Shown here piece by piece: positions 6,201 to 6,631 of a DNA stretch of 6,631 nt. The translations under genes were made by a program, and so were the position numbers. The notes below the pieces were generated by a model. That model did no database searches. It was not told the origin of the DNA and worked only from the letters and a program-made list of their open reading frames with translations. The DNA lies in assembly GCA_964651325.1 (NCBI GenBank), contig CAZYXP010000197.1:1-6631 (forward strand), read 5' to 3'. The stretch's first letter is position 1, and each line of letters begins with the position of its first letter. The DNA comes from JADFOB01 sp964651325. GTDB lineage: Bacteria > Planctomycetota > Phycisphaerae > UBA1845.

Positions 6201-6395
6201 CCCGCCGCCGAACCCATGCTTCTATCGGCGCACGAAGCGCTTGCGGCGTCGCTGGGGGCCGATCACGAACGGGCCGTGCGCGTGGCCGATCACCTGATCC
6301 AACTTTATGAGCAGTGGGGCAAGCCCGAGCAGGCATCGCAGTGGCGAGATCGCGGGCAACCGCAAGAGCGGGGTGAATCGCAGCCTCACGAGTAG
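3249..6395 (+). CDS. Membrane-anchored Hanks-type Ser/Thr protein kinase with C-terminal TPR array
   Basis: A 1048-residue receptor-like kinase. Residues 1-60 are the short helical leader typical of planctomycete and acidobacterial kinases (WEQVKEILEQSF, ERSAFLDRACG, LRKQVEGLLESD). The kinase domain is about 84-386: P-loop GSGGMGAVY (91-99), catalytic Lys115 in VAVKVI, helix-C Glu133, HRDLKPGN (206-213), DFG (226-228), MTPQYASPEQ (252-261), Asp272 of DVYSLGV, and Arg370. All catalytic residues are present, so it should be active; RD in the catalytic loop suggests activation-loop phosphorylation. A basic KFVRRHK precedes one membrane segment (about 412-435), giving an N-in topology. A helical or coiled-coil stretch (436-504) leads to 13 TPR units (505 to about 1032) of the kinesin-light-chain type. 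These would lie outside the membrane and bind protein ligands or assemble receptors. The gene overlaps the sigma gene by 11 nt and has a strong ribosome site. The likely substrate is the upstream sigma factor. Confidence 0.95.
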   Translation: MRGKSWEQVKEILEQSFDVEPRERSAFLDRACGDNVELRKQVEGLLESDKQTTPFLDPPSRGAAFEILADVLDDAPMPAEVGRYRLIRMVGSGGMGAVYAAVRSDGEFDREVAVKVIRPGMATDDILRRFRQERQTLANLDHPNIAKLLDGGAAANRSPYLVMEYIDGKPIHRYCDEHHIPIDQRLMMFRDACSAVQHAHRHLIVHRDLKPGNILVTEEGVCKLVDFGIATILSGEPGQRHDTVTEASRRIMTPQYASPEQIQGQRITTCSDVYSLGVILYELLTGHKPYRIDGRDRDAMERTICDIDPDMPSSAVRQTYEIENGEGGRTSITPASVSLIRNTQPERLHRLLKGDLDTIVLTAMHKNPDRRYTSVEQFSDDIGRYLQGLPIGARRDTVSYRIGKFVRRHKVGVAAAVLLVLSITAGAIGTSVGLVRTAAALARAEAQTEKATVERRKAERVIVFLQHMLSAADPLQERREVTVRELIDHTARRIDTELANEPEIRAAVHHTLGITYASLGSFRVAEEQLRSAVRIREQVFGPKDQHTASSYNALGGILHERGDNDEAKEYLLRAKGILTELGLEGQVASVGVDSNLGKLYHDLGELQKAEDIFVQLLEVCVAGFGESHPNTLNAMNDLAAVYSDLGRLADSERSYRDLIERSEKELGPDSPWTLSYKNNLGVLLVRLGRFDEAEPICRDTLDVSRRVLGETHPQTMIAMSNLASTLDNLGVTEEAESLYLSVLSGRLALLGEGHPETITVQANLGLLYRGQGRFGEAEPLLAKALEHAIITLGEKHSQTLDAMNNLALLYTDTGKLDKAEMLLLTAIDTSTELLGAEHADTLDYLHNLGLLYTKQDRFEEAEGVQLRLLASQTASLGAEHPRVLATTSNLAMLYFKQDRFAEARDLLGPAVDVYRKTVGESDPNTLIAMNNLARALSALGATEDALALFQDVVDHAAEILPQQHWLLAVFRGYFGECLMTKPDFPAAEPMLLSAHEALAASLGADHERAVRVADHLIQLYEQWGKPEQASQWRDRGQPQERGESQPHE
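4761..6344 (+). repeat. TPR-coding array, 126-bp period, 13 units
   Basis: Units begin at residues 505, 547, 589, 631, 673, 715, 757, 799, 841, 883, 925, 967 and 1009, exactly 42 residues apart without gaps; the last is truncated. A typical unit has T at 1, N at 6, L-[AG] at 8-9, LY at 11-12, G at 16, [EK]AE at 20-22, LG near 35 and HP at 40-41. At DNA level a [GA]AGGCGGA core recurs at 5070, 5322, 5448, 5574, 5700 and 5826, all in the 126-bp register. Units 631-841 are nearest to consensus; the first and last units are most diverged. Confidence 0.9.
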
Positions 6396-6423
6396 CCGGG
6401 CGGTATCCGTCATGGGGCCAACA

Positions 6424-6456
6424 CCGCCGTAGTGGAATCACCTTGGCTACGGGCGG
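6424..6456. terminator. Hairpin just after the kinase stop, possible terminator
   Basis: CCGCCGTAG (6424-6432) pairs with CTACGG(G)CGG (6447-6456, one bulged G) around a 14-nt loop, 29 nt after the stop codon. It is the first strong hairpin after the operon. No T tract follows. An alternative pairing of ACCGCC (6423-6428) with GGCGGT (6399-6404) competes with it. Confidence 0.35.
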
Positions 6457-6497
6457 GGACCGTCGGATGCGTGACACCTCGGGCGTAGTTCTTTCTT

Positions 6498-6519
6498 GCA
6501 GCCTGAATGGCTGCGCTAC
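6498..6519 (-). repeat. REP-like element, minus orientation (GTAG head plus hairpin)
   Basis: On the minus strand GTAG (6519-6516) is followed after one base by a perfect 6-bp hairpin, GCAGCC/GGCTGC, with a 5-nt loop. A GTAG tetranucleotide next to a short hairpin is the hallmark of REP sequences mobilised by REP-associated tyrosine transposases. The element faces the next one head to head, with a single base (A6520) between them. Confidence 0.5.
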
Positions 6520-6520
6520 A

Positions 6521-6553
6521 GTAGCCGTGGGTCCGCTCCGGGCGGACCCACGG
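6521..6553 (+). repeat. REP-like element, plus orientation (GTAG head plus 12-bp hairpin)
   Basis: GTAG (6521-6524) leads directly into CCGTGGGTCCGC (6525-6536), which pairs perfectly with GCGGACCCACGG (6542-6553) around a 5-nt loop, the strongest short hairpin of the window. No T tract follows, so it reads as an interspersed palindrome more than a terminator, though it may block transcription read-through or protect the 3' end of the kinase mRNA. Confidence 0.55.
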
Positions 6554-6574
6554 TCATCCACAATCTACTCCATT

Positions 6575-6591
6575 CGACCCTGGAGGGGTCG
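6575..6591. repeat. Hairpin CGACCC/GGGTCG near the window end
   Basis: A perfect 6-bp stem around a TGGAG loop, 21 nt after the REP-like pair. From memory, similar TTCGACCC...GGGTCG palindromes occur near GTAGCC-type repeats in planctomycete genomes, which would make 6485-6631 one mosaic repeat region. The sequence after it (6592-6631) shows no recognisable gene. Confidence 0.4.
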
Positions 6592-6631
6592 GCTTGGGAT
6601 CATGCCGTACACGCGAATCGGATTGAGACGC

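Noticed and set aside
6392..6450. GTAGCC at the kinase stop codon paired with GGCTAC at 6445-6450 as ends of another mobile palindrome
   Set aside because: Only 6 bp match across a 47-nt gap, and no hairpin follows the GTAG head at the stop codon; chance is likely.
6602..6631. Possible gene start (ATG, ten codons) running off the window end
   Set aside because: There is no ribosome binding site and ten codons cannot be assessed; the segment is more likely part of the repeat mosaic.

Overview
The window looks like a chromosomal segment of a GC-rich Gram-negative bacterium, most likely a planctomycete, with an acidobacterium as the main alternative. The evidence is the ECF sigma factor of the TIGR02999-like type overlapping a large Hanks-type kinase with a C-terminal TPR array, a lipoprotein with a CGxxxCDPGE-type Cys-rich segment, and GTAG-headed palindromic elements between genes. 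The assignment is inferred from gene content, not from a marker gene.

Layout. 1-639 (+): PIG-L/LmbE-type deacetylase, cut at its 5' end by the window edge. It converges on 696-1883 (-), a lipoprotein that I cannot assign to a named family. Then follows an 827-bp divergent intergenic region (1884-2710) with no credible gene but much structure: a 29-pair imperfect hairpin whose arms are G-rich and C-rich, a second 8-bp hairpin with a distal 4-bp helix, smaller hairpins, and a candidate extended -10 promoter. 2711-3259 (+) is the ECF sigma factor. It overlaps by 11 nt the start of a 1048-residue Ser/Thr kinase (3249-6395, +) with one transmembrane segment and 13 TPR units in unbroken 42-residue register. 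6396-6631 holds no gene; it carries a chain of four hairpins, including two head-to-head GTAG-headed REP-like elements.

How the genes work together. The sigma factor and kinase look like a two-gene signalling operon with no anti-sigma factor. The sigma region 2.2 has QPTA where classical ECF factors carry the acidic DAED motif, which puts a Thr (T43) at the acidic position. This matches the logic known for EcfP/PknT of Vibrio parahaemolyticus, where the partner kinase phosphorylates such a Thr and so switches the sigma factor on. The kinase's TPR domain, predicted to lie outside the cytoplasmic membrane, would be the input side. The deacetylase and the lipoprotein are separate transcription units with no evident link to this pathway.
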